A stretch of 21,325 nt of DNA from G020353115 sp964389685 (GCA_964389685.1 CAYMFM010000065.1:1-21325), one strand, 5' to 3'. Positions 8,376 through 16,218 are shown, counted from the stretch's first letter. The notes: generated by a model from the sequence alone, not told the origin. Made by a program: numbers and translations.

Positions 8376-9257
8376 CTATTCTGGATTCCCGAAGATATCA
8401 AGCAATTCCTTCAGGTGCCTGACTTTTTCTTCATTACCTGCCTGCTGATACGCAAAGGAAAGGTTCAGTAAGAGCCGGTGAATGATCTCACTATTTGAAC
8501 AGGGAACATAAAAAGATTTCCGGGGTGTAAGATTCTGATGTTTTATGAAGTGATCGATCTCTTTCTTTCCCAGTATTGCACCGAAATTGAAGGGGTTAAT
8601 GTAAAACAGTATATACGCTTCCAGTTCTTTATCAAAGGTCTCTTCTGATTTTAATTCATCCATGTAGACCAGGATAAAATTTCTGGGAAGGTTAACACCA
8701 TATATTGGCAGCCCGAGACGTTGGGCTACGATGGAATAGATGATTGCCAGGCTGATCGGGTTCCCTTTTTTTGTTTCGAGGACAATGTTCAGGTAGTTGT
8801 TTTGTGGTGCATAGAATTGCGAACTGTTTCGTTTCAGGCCGTAGATTTTAAAAATGATCTGGTTAATGACCTTCACTTTCTCAAGAGCTGTCAGGTTATC
8901 GTTCAATTCCAGCCATACATCTTTTTTGATACTCTCAAGCTGGTTATCCAGCTGTGATAGTTCAAGGTCGGGGTATTGAAATTTTGCGATATAGTATGCT
9001 CCTTCCAACAGATCTGAAGCTCCCTCATTGATCCATCGCAGCAGTTGTTCACGGGTAAAGTTCATTTGGATCTGTTGTATCAGGTTTTCGATTCGCTCCT
9101 GGTGATGCTGGTTCCCACAACTCTCCCAGGCTTCCTCCAGCTCCGGGATGATACCTGTCCCTTTATCCATCAAATTACGGCTGACTTCCTCGAATACCTT
9201 TGCATCGGGATCTTCCAACAGGTTGATAAGGGCTTTTATTTCTTTTTTGGTATCCAA
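8376..9257 (-). CDS. SirB1/transglutaminase-like family protein
   Basis: This 293-residue cytoplasmic-looking protein has the SirB1-type transglutaminase-like region at about 75-200. Its best-conserved block is GNPISLAIIY (165-174), followed by LGLPIYGVNLPRNFIL (181-196). In most relatives the last motif reads PGHF; here the histidine position is asparagine. No cysteine sits where a transglutaminase nucleophile would be expected, so enzyme activity is doubtful. The N-terminal 70 residues are helical and could form repeat-like structure; the C-terminus (about 255-290) may be TPR-like. It starts 5 bp after the stop codon of the nucleoside phosphorylase and is probably co-transcribed with it. 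The role is unknown. Confidence 0.82.
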   Translation of the reverse strand: MDTKKEIKALINLLEDPDAKVFEEVSRNLMDKGTGIIPELEEAWESCGNQHHQERIENLIQQIQMNFTREQLLRWINEGASDLLEGAYYIAKFQYPDLELSQLDNQLESIKKDVWLELNDNLTALEKVKVINQIIFKIYGLKRNSSQFYAPQNNYLNIVLETKKGNPISLAIIYSIVAQRLGLPIYGVNLPRNFILVYMDELKSEETFDKELEAYILFYINPFNFGAILGKKEIDHFIKHQNLTPRKSFYVPCSNSEIIHRLLLNLSFAYQQAGNEEKVRHLKELLDIFGNPE

Positions 9258-9262
9258 TGTTT

Positions 9263-10138
9263 CTATGGTTTACTTGTAATTCGATTAAGGGAGAATACAA
9301 TGAGATTTTCCATCAGATTTTTGTATTCCCCCATGAATTCTCCGGTTGCCCGGTTCGCAATAATTGCACAAAGTGTTACTGCACGGTGGCCCAGCAAAGA
9401 CGCCAATCCATAGATTGCTGAACTCTCCATTTCAAAATTAGTTACTTTTTCCGTTCCAAACCGGAACTTCATTATTTTTTCATTCAGGCCAGGGTGAGCC
9501 AATGGTAATCTGACAATCCTTCCCTGGGGTCCGTAAAAGCCGGAGGCAGAAATTGTGATTCCTATGGTTACTTCCTTTCCTGTGAACTGTTTAAAAAGCT
9601 CTTGATCCGCGCTTACCACGTATGGTTTGGGAAGTCGTGGGTCCCAGCTAACATATTCCATGAAAGCCGATTCCAATGCCAGATCCGAAGCATCATCGCA
9701 TCGGGAATAGTAATTCAACAGACCATCGAATCCGATCGCTTTTTCCGTTAACAGGAATGTCCCAATGGGAATATCCCGCTGGATCGATCCGGAAGTACCT
9801 ATCCGGATCAGGTTTAATCTGTTCAGTTTAGCCTTTGGTCTCCTGGTCTCCATGTCGAGATTAACCAGTGCATCGAGCTCATTCACAACAATGTCAATGT
9901 TATCTGTTCCGATTCCCGTCGAAAGGGCAGTGATTTGCTGCCCCCTGTATGTTCCGGTGTGAGTAACAAATTCACGGTTCTGGATTTTCACGTCAATCCG
10001 GTCAAAATGGGAGGATACCATTTCAACCCGGTCCGGATCTCCCACGAGAATGATTGTCCCTGCAATCTGTCCTGGCAACAGATGCAGATGAAAAAGAGAA
10101 CCGTCCGGATTTAATATGAGTTCAGATGTTTTGATCAT
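9263..10138 (-). CDS. Nucleoside phosphorylase (uridine phosphorylase-like)
   Basis: This 291-residue protein belongs to the purine/uridine phosphorylase fold. Motifs are GDPDR (33-37, phosphate binding), STGIGTDN (73-80), RIGTSGSIQ (112-120, phosphate loop), FYGPQGR (201-207) and TNFEMESSAIYGLA near 233-246, whose Glu-Met-Glu contacts the ribose in the family. It splits a nucleoside with phosphate to a base and ribose-1-phosphate, in nucleoside salvage. The FYGPQGR segment resembles the pyrimidine-specific insertion of uridine phosphorylases, so uridine is the likelier substrate, but this is inference. A promoter-like site lies upstream, and the SirB1-like gene follows after 5 bp. Confidence 0.88.
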   Translation of the reverse strand: MIKTSELILNPDGSLFHLHLLPGQIAGTIILVGDPDRVEMVSSHFDRIDVKIQNREFVTHTGTYRGQQITALSTGIGTDNIDIVVNELDALVNLDMETRRPKAKLNRLNLIRIGTSGSIQRDIPIGTFLLTEKAIGFDGLLNYYSRCDDASDLALESAFMEYVSWDPRLPKPYVVSADQELFKQFTGKEVTIGITISASGFYGPQGRIVRLPLAHPGLNEKIMKFRFGTEKVTNFEMESSAIYGLASLLGHRAVTLCAIIANRATGEFMGEYKNLMENLIVFSLNRITSKP

Positions 10139-10176
10139 AAGACAATAGGATGATCTTTACAGATCAAAGGTTGTTT

Positions 10177-10207
10177 CAAAACTATCTAAATTTTATGAAA
10201 CCAACAA
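10177..10207 (-). promoter_or_regulatory. Candidate promoter for the nucleoside phosphorylase gene
   Basis: On the minus strand, TAGTTTTG (10177-10184) matches TAnnTTTG and is the same octamer as the candidate before the M23 gene. A TTG at 10205-10207 lies 20 bp upstream as a possible -33 element. It is about 40 bp before the start codon. Confidence 0.45.
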
Positions 10208-10271
10208 TTCTTTTTAGCCAGGTAAGGCATTGGGTCAGGACTTCATGGTTGTTAAAAAAAACAGGAAAATC

Positions 10272-10301
10272 TGTGCGTTACAGATAATTCCTTTATTTTT
10301 G
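10272..10301 (+). promoter_or_regulatory. Candidate promoter for the prohibitin-like gene
   Basis: TATTTTTG at 10294-10301 matches TAnnTTTG. The -33 position 18 bp upstream reads TGTG (10272-10275), a weak match. The ATG lies about 40 bp downstream. With the divergent minus-strand site it fills the 202-bp space between the two genes. Confidence 0.4.
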
Positions 10302-10340
10302 CAATTCGTAAACACGAATTAACCATTAAAACTCAGAAAT

Positions 10341-11153
10341 ATGAAAAAAAAGCAAGTATTAATTATTACTTCGGCAGTAGTTATTGTTGTATTATTGTTA
10401 TTTGGAAGTAGAATGTTTTATATTGTCCGACCTGGTGAGCGGGCTGTTATTTTCCATAAAATATCGGGATTCCTCGATAAGGATAATATTGTCGGAACCG
10501 GGCTGAAGGTAATTGCCCCATGGAATGACCTGGACAAATACAATGTAAAGGAACAGAAAAGTGAAGAGACCATGGATGTCCTGGATAAGAATGGACTTTC
10601 CGTTAATGTAGATATTACTGTTCGTTTTAATCCGCTTTATGACCGAATCGGACACCTTCATGAAACATTTGGAATCAACTATATCAATAGTCTTGTAATC
10701 CCTGAAGTACGCTCCACCGTAAGACGGGTTACAGGTCGTTATACAGCAGAGGAAATTTATTCAACCAAGAGACAGGAGGTTGAAGATGCCATTATCAATG
10801 AGACAGCGGTTGTCCTGGCAAAGAACTTCATTGACATGAAGGCTCTTATGATCCGTTCCATTAACTTACCAGCCGACATTAAGGTTGCTATCGAAAGTAA
10901 GCTAACCCGAGAGCAGGAAGCACTGGCTATGACCTTCATCAATGAAAGAGAAAGACTGGAAGCAGATAGGAAAGGAATTGAGGCAGAGGGTATTGCAAGC
11001 TATAACCGGATACTGAACGCCAGTTTGACAGAAAGGATCCTGCAGCAAAAAGGAATCGATGCAACATTGAAACTGGCTGAATCAGCCAATGCAAAGGTAG
11101 TTATCATTGGTGGTGGAAAAGAAGGTTTACCGCTAATACTGGGAGGTAACTGA
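10341..11153 (+). CDS. Prohibitin-like SPFH-domain membrane protein
   Basis: This 270-residue protein has one N-terminal membrane helix (about residues 5-22). An SPFH/prohibitin domain follows, opening with VRPGERAVIF (29-38) and including a region like GTGLKVIAPWNDLDKYNV. A Glu/Arg-rich helix with coiled-coil character comes next (about 186-215, TREQEALAMTFINERERLEADRK split across it). The short C-terminus ends in a glycine-rich GGGKEGLPLILGG. Family members form large ring-like membrane assemblies and are linked to membrane microdomains and protease control. The substrate or partner is not evident here. It is a single gene with its own promoter-like site and terminator. Confidence 0.9.
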   Translation: MKKKQVLIITSAVVIVVLLLFGSRMFYIVRPGERAVIFHKISGFLDKDNIVGTGLKVIAPWNDLDKYNVKEQKSEETMDVLDKNGLSVNVDITVRFNPLYDRIGHLHETFGINYINSLVIPEVRSTVRRVTGRYTAEEIYSTKRQEVEDAIINETAVVLAKNFIDMKALMIRSINLPADIKVAIESKLTREQEALAMTFINERERLEADRKGIEAEGIASYNRILNASLTERILQQKGIDATLKLAESANAKVVIIGGGKEGLPLILGGN

Positions 11154-11173
11154 TAATCGATAATCCTGATTGA

Positions 11174-11200
11174 AGCATCTCTCAACGGGATGCTTTTTTT
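11174..11200 (+). terminator. Intrinsic terminator after the prohibitin-like gene
   Basis: The arms AGCATC (11174-11179) and GATGCT (11189-11194) pair around a nine-base loop and run into a seven-T tract (11194-11200). It lies 20 bp after the stop codon. Confidence 0.8.
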
Positions 11201-11290
11201 CTTATCCATTTTTGTTATTGATTTGCAGTATTATAAATTGACCGCCATTTCATTATTTTAGGAGAAATGGGGATTGGTTTCAATGGGAAG

Positions 11291-13750
11291 ATGAGAGCAA
11301 AACAAACATTCATTTTCTTTTTACTTGTACTATCCGGTATTGTTGCCTTTTCAAACGGAACCAGAAAAGAATTGGATGCAGTACGGATAACAGATCCTCC
11401 TAGGATTGATGGAATTCTGGATGAGGCAATATGGAATGATGACGTTGCCGTTGCTACCGATTTTATCCAATATTCCCCTTTTAACGGTGATCCCTCATCC
11501 ATGAAAACTGTAGTGAAGATCCTTTACAATAATTCCGCCATTTACATCGGAGCTATGTTGTATGATCCCAGTCCGGATAGTATTTATACCGAACTGGGTG
11601 AGCGGGATTCGGACTTTGATTTGAATGCAGACAAGTTTAGCATTGATATCAGCCCATTTGATGATGGCGTGAATGGGGTATCATTTAAAGTATCGGCATC
11701 CGGTGTTCAATCCGATGTTAAGCGATCACCCCAGAGCCGGAGGGGGGCAGATTCAAACTGGGATGCTGTATGGCAGAGTGAAATAAATATCAATGAAGAA
11801 GGATGGTCTGTTGAAATGAAGATCCCGTTCTCGGCGATCCGTTTCCCAAAACAGGACAACCAGAAATGGGGAGTAAACTTCTGGAGAGAAATACAGCGGT
11901 ACAGGGAGACCTCTTCATGGAATTACGTTGATAATGAGGTGGGTAATACATTTACACACCTGGGAATAGTGCATGTGCATGACGAACTAATACCCCCGTT
12001 CCGTCTTTCATTTACTCCTTACCTCTCAGGCTATCTTGAAAAAAGCCCCGAGGGATGGGGTACTTCCTACAATGGCGGAATGGACCTGAAATATGGAATA
12101 AACGAGAGCTTTACCTTTGATGCCACATTGATTCCTGATTTCGGCCAGGTTCAATCAGATGACCAGGTTTTGAATCTGACTCCCTTTGAAGTAAAGTACA
12201 ATGAAAAAAGGCAATTTTTTACCGAAGGCACGGAGTTGTTCAGTAAGGGAGATATATTTTATTCCAGGAGGATTGGTTCACGACCTACAAAATATTATGA
12301 AGTCGAAGAGGGATTGGATTCCATTGAGCAGGTAATCGAGAATCCCATGGAGTCGCGGTTGATCAATGCATCTAAAGTCTCTGGAAGAACCCGCCACGGG
12401 TTGGGAATCGGCGTATTTAATGCTATAGTAAGAAAAACGTATGCAAAAATTAAAGATACGGAAAGTGATGATACCAGACGCTACCTAACTCAGCCAGTTA
12501 CCAACTACAACCTGATTATTCTTGATCAGAGCCTTCGTAACAATTCATACATCAGCTTAATCAATACCAATGTATACAGGGATGCTTTCCGGGATGAGAA
12601 TAACTATACCGCAAATGTTACGGCTACTGCTTTCGATCTGAGAACGAAAAACAACCTCTATTCCCTCAGTGGCAAAGCAGCACTCAGCCAGAAATACTAC
12701 GACTCCCTGGACAATGAGTTCGGACATGCATATTTTTTGAGGGGTGGTAAAACAGGCGGCCGGTTTCGGGTGGAATTGACTCAGGAATTAATGAGCGAAA
12801 GCTACGATATCAATGATATGGGGTATATCCGGCGCGCTAATGAGTTTACAAACCAGCTTGAAATCAGTTATAATATTTTTCATCCTGTCTGGCGAATTCT
12901 TAATTCCAGGAATAGCCTTAACATTGAACATTCAATGCTTCACACACCCTTTACTTATACCGATCTTGAAATCGGTATCAATTCCTTTACAACATTTAAG
13001 AATTACAATTTTATACGGTTGAGCCTGGATTTCAAGCCGCTGGGTTCTGATGATTATTTCGAGCCAAGGATTTCCGGATGGCAATTTCACCGGGAAACAA
13101 GTGTACAGCTCTCCGGTTGGCTCTCAAGCGATCGAAGAAAATCATTTTATTACCGTGTGGAAGCTGACTACAATAAGCTTTTCTCCGAGTATAATGAATA
13201 TGGCTATCGGTTAGAGATCTCTCCGTCGCTGCGGCTCAGTGATAAGTTCAGCCTGTCTCATCATTTAGAATATGAAAGGAGGCACAATAACCCGGGTTAT
13301 GTTGATGGCAATGAGGTTGATTCAATATATTTCGGAATGAGACAGGTAAAGACAGTATCGAATACCTTTTCCACGAAATATATTTTTACAAACCGATCAT
13401 ACCTGAGTCTTCGCCTCCGACACTATTGGTCCCGTGCAGAGTATGATGATGAGTATTACCTGCTGCTTAATGATGGTTCTTTGAAACCGGATGATTATGT
13501 GGGTGATCATAACCGGAATTTCAATACATTCAACATCGATATGGTATATACCTGGCGTTTTGCTCCGGGTAGTGAAATGTCAGTTGTCTGGAAAAATTCG
13601 ATCTACCAGAGTGATAGTGGGGGGAAAGAAGTGCTGATTGATGGTTTTCTTGACGATCTGAAATATACACTAAACTCTCCCCAGGCAAACAGTTTTTCAG
13701 TGAAGGTTTTATATTACCTTGATTATCAGTACCTTAAACGAAGGGGATAG
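11291..13750 (+). CDS. DUF5916 outer-membrane barrel protein with CBM9-like domain
   Basis: From ATG at 11291 this is an 819-residue protein starting with a signal peptide (MRAKQTFIFFLLVLSG, ending near FSNG). The frame extends eight codons back to an ATG at 11267, but that adds a polar stretch before the signal sequence, so the internal start fits better. Residues about 25-200 resemble a carbohydrate-binding family 9-like domain (PRIDGILDEAIWND, then AIYIGAMLYDPSP). The remainder has many alternating aromatic and polar strands typical of the DUF5916 beta-barrel and ends in a strand-like YYLDYQYLKRRG. DUF5916 proteins are common in Bacteroidota, with largely unknown function at the outer membrane. 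It is not paired with a SusC/SusD system here. Confidence 0.85.
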   Translation: MRAKQTFIFFLLVLSGIVAFSNGTRKELDAVRITDPPRIDGILDEAIWNDDVAVATDFIQYSPFNGDPSSMKTVVKILYNNSAIYIGAMLYDPSPDSIYTELGERDSDFDLNADKFSIDISPFDDGVNGVSFKVSASGVQSDVKRSPQSRRGADSNWDAVWQSEININEEGWSVEMKIPFSAIRFPKQDNQKWGVNFWREIQRYRETSSWNYVDNEVGNTFTHLGIVHVHDELIPPFRLSFTPYLSGYLEKSPEGWGTSYNGGMDLKYGINESFTFDATLIPDFGQVQSDDQVLNLTPFEVKYNEKRQFFTEGTELFSKGDIFYSRRIGSRPTKYYEVEEGLDSIEQVIENPMESRLINASKVSGRTRHGLGIGVFNAIVRKTYAKIKDTESDDTRRYLTQPVTNYNLIILDQSLRNNSYISLINTNVYRDAFRDENNYTANVTATAFDLRTKNNLYSLSGKAALSQKYYDSLDNEFGHAYFLRGGKTGGRFRVELTQELMSESYDINDMGYIRRANEFTNQLEISYNIFHPVWRILNSRNSLNIEHSMLHTPFTYTDLEIGINSFTTFKNYNFIRLSLDFKPLGSDDYFEPRISGWQFHRETSVQLSGWLSSDRRKSFYYRVEADYNKLFSEYNEYGYRLEISPSLRLSDKFSLSHHLEYERRHNNPGYVDGNEVDSIYFGMRQVKTVSNTFSTKYIFTNRSYLSLRLRHYWSRAEYDDEYYLLLNDGSLKPDDYVGDHNRNFNTFNIDMVYTWRFAPGSEMSVVWKNSIYQSDSGGKEVLIDGFLDDLKYTLNSPQANSFSVKVLYYLDYQYLKRRG

Positions 13751-13783
13751 TAGGTTTTACCTGTACTTAAAAGGGTTACAACA

Positions 13784-14248
13784 GTGATACAACGCATTCA
13801 AACCATTTATTACGCTCTGGCAACGATCCTCATGGCAATTGGTACTTTCCTTCCTGTAAGCCGCTTTATCGGAGATAATGGGCAGGCATATCTGCTCCAT
13901 CCATGGGGTATTGTCGAGGCTGGAAAAGAATCACCACCTGTTGTACTCAGTACTATTCCGCTTTTAATACTTTTCCTTGTTGTTCTATGTCTATTACTGG
14001 TTGCGATGTTCTCATTCAGGAAGCGAATGGTGCAAATGCGGTTGTCCGTCTTCAGTATGGTTTTAATGATCGGCTCACTGGCTCTTTTCTATTTCTACCG
14101 AAGGCAGGGAATGATGGATCTCAATGCCGATGCCTACTTCACACTATATGCTATTCTTCCCATTGTATCCGCTATTTTGACCTATCTTGCATTTCGCGGA
14201 GTGAAGAAAGATGAGGAGTTGATCCGGTCGTATGATCGAATTAGATAA
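13784..14248 (+). CDS. DUF4293 four-helix membrane protein
   Basis: This 154-residue integral membrane protein has four hydrophobic segments, at about residues 5-25, 53-77, 86-106 and 119-138. Its charged C-terminal tail is rich in Lys, Glu and Arg. It starts with GTG: an in-frame TAG lies at 13751-13753 with no ATG between, and MIQRIQT is the usual N-terminus of the DUF4293 family. The function is unknown. It follows the DUF5916 gene by 33 bp and may be co-transcribed with it. A repeat-rich spacer begins almost immediately after the stop codon. Confidence 0.85.
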   Translation: MIQRIQTIYYALATILMAIGTFLPVSRFIGDNGQAYLLHPWGIVEAGKESPPVVLSTIPLLILFLVVLCLLLVAMFSFRKRMVQMRLSVFSMVLMIGSLALFYFYRRQGMMDLNADAYFTLYAILPIVSAILTYLAFRGVKKDEELIRSYDRIR

Positions 14249-14251
14249 GTA

Positions 14252-14279
14252 GTGAGTTGTGAGCGGTGAGTGGGATAGG
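14252..14279. repeat. Degenerate 7-bp tandem repeat (GTGAG type)
   Basis: Three units, GTGAGTT, GTGAGCG and GTGAGTG (14252-14272), and a diverged fourth (GGATAGG) follow each other at exactly 7 bp. The tract begins four bases after the stop codon of the DUF4293 gene. Confidence 0.7.
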
Positions 14280-14330
14280 ATGAAGGTTAATGAATTATGG
14301 ATGAAAGAGTTATATGTTATGCCAAAGGTC

Positions 14331-14384
14331 CGCCTGCCGCCTTGCCTGCCGGCAGGCAGGGACGGGCAGGCATCCCTACGGGAT
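14331..14384. repeat. GC-rich nested palindrome
   Basis: A perfect 16-bp palindrome (14343-14358, centred on CTGCCGGCAG) lies inside outer inverted arms GCCTGCC (14332-14338) and GGCAGGC (14365-14371). A second small hairpin follows, ATCCC-TAC-GGGAT (14372-14384). The segment is far more GC-rich than its surroundings. It resembles REP-like intergenic palindromes; copy number elsewhere cannot be seen. Confidence 0.75.
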
Positions 14385-14387
14385 AAG

Positions 14388-14627
14388 TTAACCCGAAAAA
14401 TTCTTTAAATTTTTCGCCATTTATGGCTGACGAAAAGTCAAATTCAAGTATGTCAACTGTTTCACTCAACAGTTATCTTCAAAACTGATGAAAATTTCAT
14501 ACCCAAACTTGAGGGTATTGAATTTGACTTTTATCAGGGTTAACCCTGACATATATAATTGATAACCAATAGATTACAATTATGTATCGTCATTATTCAG
14601 GCTGAATGCATGAATAATTCGGGTTAA
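14388..14627. mobile_element. MITE-like element with terminal inverted repeats
   Basis: The 240-bp segment begins with TTAACCCGAA (14388-14397) and ends with its exact reverse complement (14618-14627). Counting inward to 16 bp, 14 positions match (14388-14403 against 14612-14627). TAAG stands directly outside both ends (14384-14387 and 14628-14631), as a 4-bp target duplication would. Alternatively, the TTAA at each tip is the duplicated target. It has no coding capacity. Inside are further palindromes: CGAAAAATT/AATTTTTCG (14394-14402/14408-14416), a 15-bp perfect inverted repeat (14433-14447/14518-14532) enclosing AACTGTT/AACAGTT (14455-14461/14468-14474), a 16-bp palindrome (14534-14549), and ATTATTCA/TGAATAAT (14592-14599/14611-14618). 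No transposase is in the window, so mobility would depend on one elsewhere. Confidence 0.55.
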
Positions 14628-14646
14628 TAAGTTGATAAGAAAAAAG

Positions 14647-14716
14647 TAACTGCTAATTGTTATTTGTTAAGTGTTAACAGGAACTGTCAACCGAAAACCG
14701 TAAACCAGAAACTAAA
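14647..14716. repeat. Degenerate 7-bp tandem repeat running into the pyrI stop codon
   Basis: Ten successive heptamers keep the same phase from 14647 (TAACTGC, TAATTGT) to 14716 (AACCAGA, AACTAAA). The motif drifts from TAAnTGT to AACCGNA along the tract. The last unit contains the stop codon of pyrI (14712-14714 on the minus strand). Confidence 0.65.
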
Positions 14717-15170
14717 CGATCACCAGGTTTTCCTGGTCGGTTATTTTACCGCAATAGTGGCATTTCAGGGAGACATCTTTTTTCGATACCACCTGAAAGC
14801 GGGTGGTAATGGTCTCATGGTTGGTAATGCATTGGGGATTTACACACCGGGCTATACCGATAATCTTATCCGGAACTTCAACAACCTTTTTTTCCACCAC
14901 TTCATACTTTTTAATGATATTCAGCTTGGCTTCCGGTGCCACGAGGGCTATTTTATTGATCTCTTCATCCAGGAAGAACATATTGGAGACTTTTATGAAG
15001 CCTTTCTTTCCCAGCTTCTTGCTCTCAAAGTTGGTCCCAAACGTGATCATCTCATCAACGTTGTCAAGTCCAAGGATCTGAAGGACCTTGAACACGCTTT
15101 TAGCGGGTATATGGTCAATGACTGTTCCGTTTTTTATTGCACTGACACTTAATTGTTTCCGTTCTTTCAT
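14712..15170 (-). CDS. pyrI: Aspartate carbamoyltransferase regulatory subunit
   Basis: This 152-residue protein matches PyrI in length. It opens with an allosteric domain containing IKNGTVIDHIPA and ends with a zinc domain holding four cysteines, C109, C114, C137 and C140 (CVNPQC and CHYC). It binds nucleotide effectors and joins catalytic trimers into the ATCase holoenzyme, controlling pyrimidine synthesis. It lies 10 bp after pyrB on the same strand, the usual pyrBI order. A 7-bp tandem repeat overlaps its 3' end. Confidence 0.95.
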   Translation of the reverse strand: MKERKQLSVSAIKNGTVIDHIPAKSVFKVLQILGLDNVDEMITFGTNFESKKLGKKGFIKVSNMFFLDEEINKIALVAPEAKLNIIKKYEVVEKKVVEVPDKIIGIARCVNPQCITNHETITTRFQVVSKKDVSLKCHYCGKITDQENLVIV

Positions 15171-15180
15171 GAGAGCGATG

Positions 15181-16089
15181 TTAGGTTAAACCCAGAATCG
15201 AAGCAATAATTGCCTGCCTGGTGTAGACACCATTCAGAGCCTGTGGAAAATAGTACGCTTTTTCGCTGCTGTCCACCTCGTCATGAATTTCATTTACGCG
15301 TGGTAACGGATGAAGGATCCGCATATTATCTTTGGTATTTTTCAGCATTTTTTCACGCAGGACATATACATTTTTCACTTTTTCGTATTCCATCGGGTCG
15401 GAGAATCTTTCCTTCTGCACCCGCGTCATATAAACAATATCGGCTCTTGAAATGATATCGGTAAAATCCATGTGTTCGTAATATTTCAAACCGAGGTTAT
15501 CCAGAAAGATCTTGTATTCATCCGGCATTCGTAACTCCTCGGGTGAAATAAAGTTGAAGGTTGTATTGAAGTGTAACATGGCCATCAGCAGCGAATGAAC
15601 CGTTCGGCCGTATTTCAGGTCTCCTACAAGGAATATATTCAGGTTGTCCAGAGTTCCCTGTGTTTTCCTGATGGAATAGAGATCAAGCAGGGTTTGTGTG
15701 GGATGTTGATTAGCCCCGTCACCGGCATTGATTACTGGTACGGAGGCGACCTCGCTGGCATATCGTGCACTTCCTTCCAGTGGATGCCGGATCACGATCA
15801 GGTCGCTATAGTTGCTGACCGTTTTTATGGTATCCTTCAGTGTTTCTCCTTTAGTAACACTCGATGTTGAGGAATCGGTAAATCCTACGATCCGGCCTCC
15901 AAGCCGGTTCACTGCACTTTCAAAACTTAACCGTGTGCGTGTGGACGGTTCAAAAAAGAGTGTTGCAATTACCTTTCCTTCAAGGAGGTTTGGAGCAGGG
16001 GATTTTTCAAATTCTTCAGCCAGGTCAAGGATTTTTATGATCTCATCTTTGCTATAATCATCGATGGATACAAGGCTTCTGTTCTTCAT
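15181..16089 (-). CDS. pyrB: Aspartate carbamoyltransferase catalytic subunit
   Basis: This 302-residue enzyme condenses carbamoyl phosphate with aspartate, the committed step of pyrimidine synthesis in the cytoplasm. The carbamoyl-phosphate site is visible as STRTR (49-53), followed by TKGE with K80 of the mobile loop, HPLEG (102-106) and HPTQ (129-132). The aspartate side shows GDLKYGRTVHS (156-166) and LHPLPR near 260-265. Length and motifs are normal. It is first in a two-gene unit with pyrI. The 157-bp upstream space (after correcting the false gap) shows no clear leader peptide or attenuator. Confidence 0.96.
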   Translation of the reverse strand: MKNRSLVSIDDYSKDEIIKILDLAEEFEKSPAPNLLEGKVIATLFFEPSTRTRLSFESAVNRLGGRIVGFTDSSTSSVTKGETLKDTIKTVSNYSDLIVIRHPLEGSARYASEVASVPVINAGDGANQHPTQTLLDLYSIRKTQGTLDNLNIFLVGDLKYGRTVHSLLMAMLHFNTTFNFISPEELRMPDEYKIFLDNLGLKYYEHMDFTDIISRADIVYMTRVQKERFSDPMEYEKVKNVYVLREKMLKNTKDNMRILHPLPRVNEIHDEVDSSEKAYYFPQALNGVYTRQAIIASILGLT

Positions 16090-16218
16090 TCAGATTGTGG
16101 ATTGGTAGTCTGTTTAGATCAGCTGTAAAGATACATAAGATGAGCAAAATACCATGCAGGTTGTTAACAGATAGTTAAAAAATATTGGAGAATAAGGTTA
16201 ATCGGCTATCGGAAAAGA

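Noticed and set aside
14252..14716. CRISPR array
   Set aside because: The repeats are 7 bp with no spacers, and no cas genes are present.
14664..15152. 162-codon plus-strand frame opposite pyrI
   Set aside because: It is antisense to a clear pyrI gene and starts inside the heptamer repeat; no protein features.
16126..16133. TATCTTTA (minus strand) as a pyrB promoter -7 box
   Set aside because: The last base departs from TAnnTTTG and no -33 element stands at the right distance; a similar box before the EamA gene (17896-17903) also lacks one.
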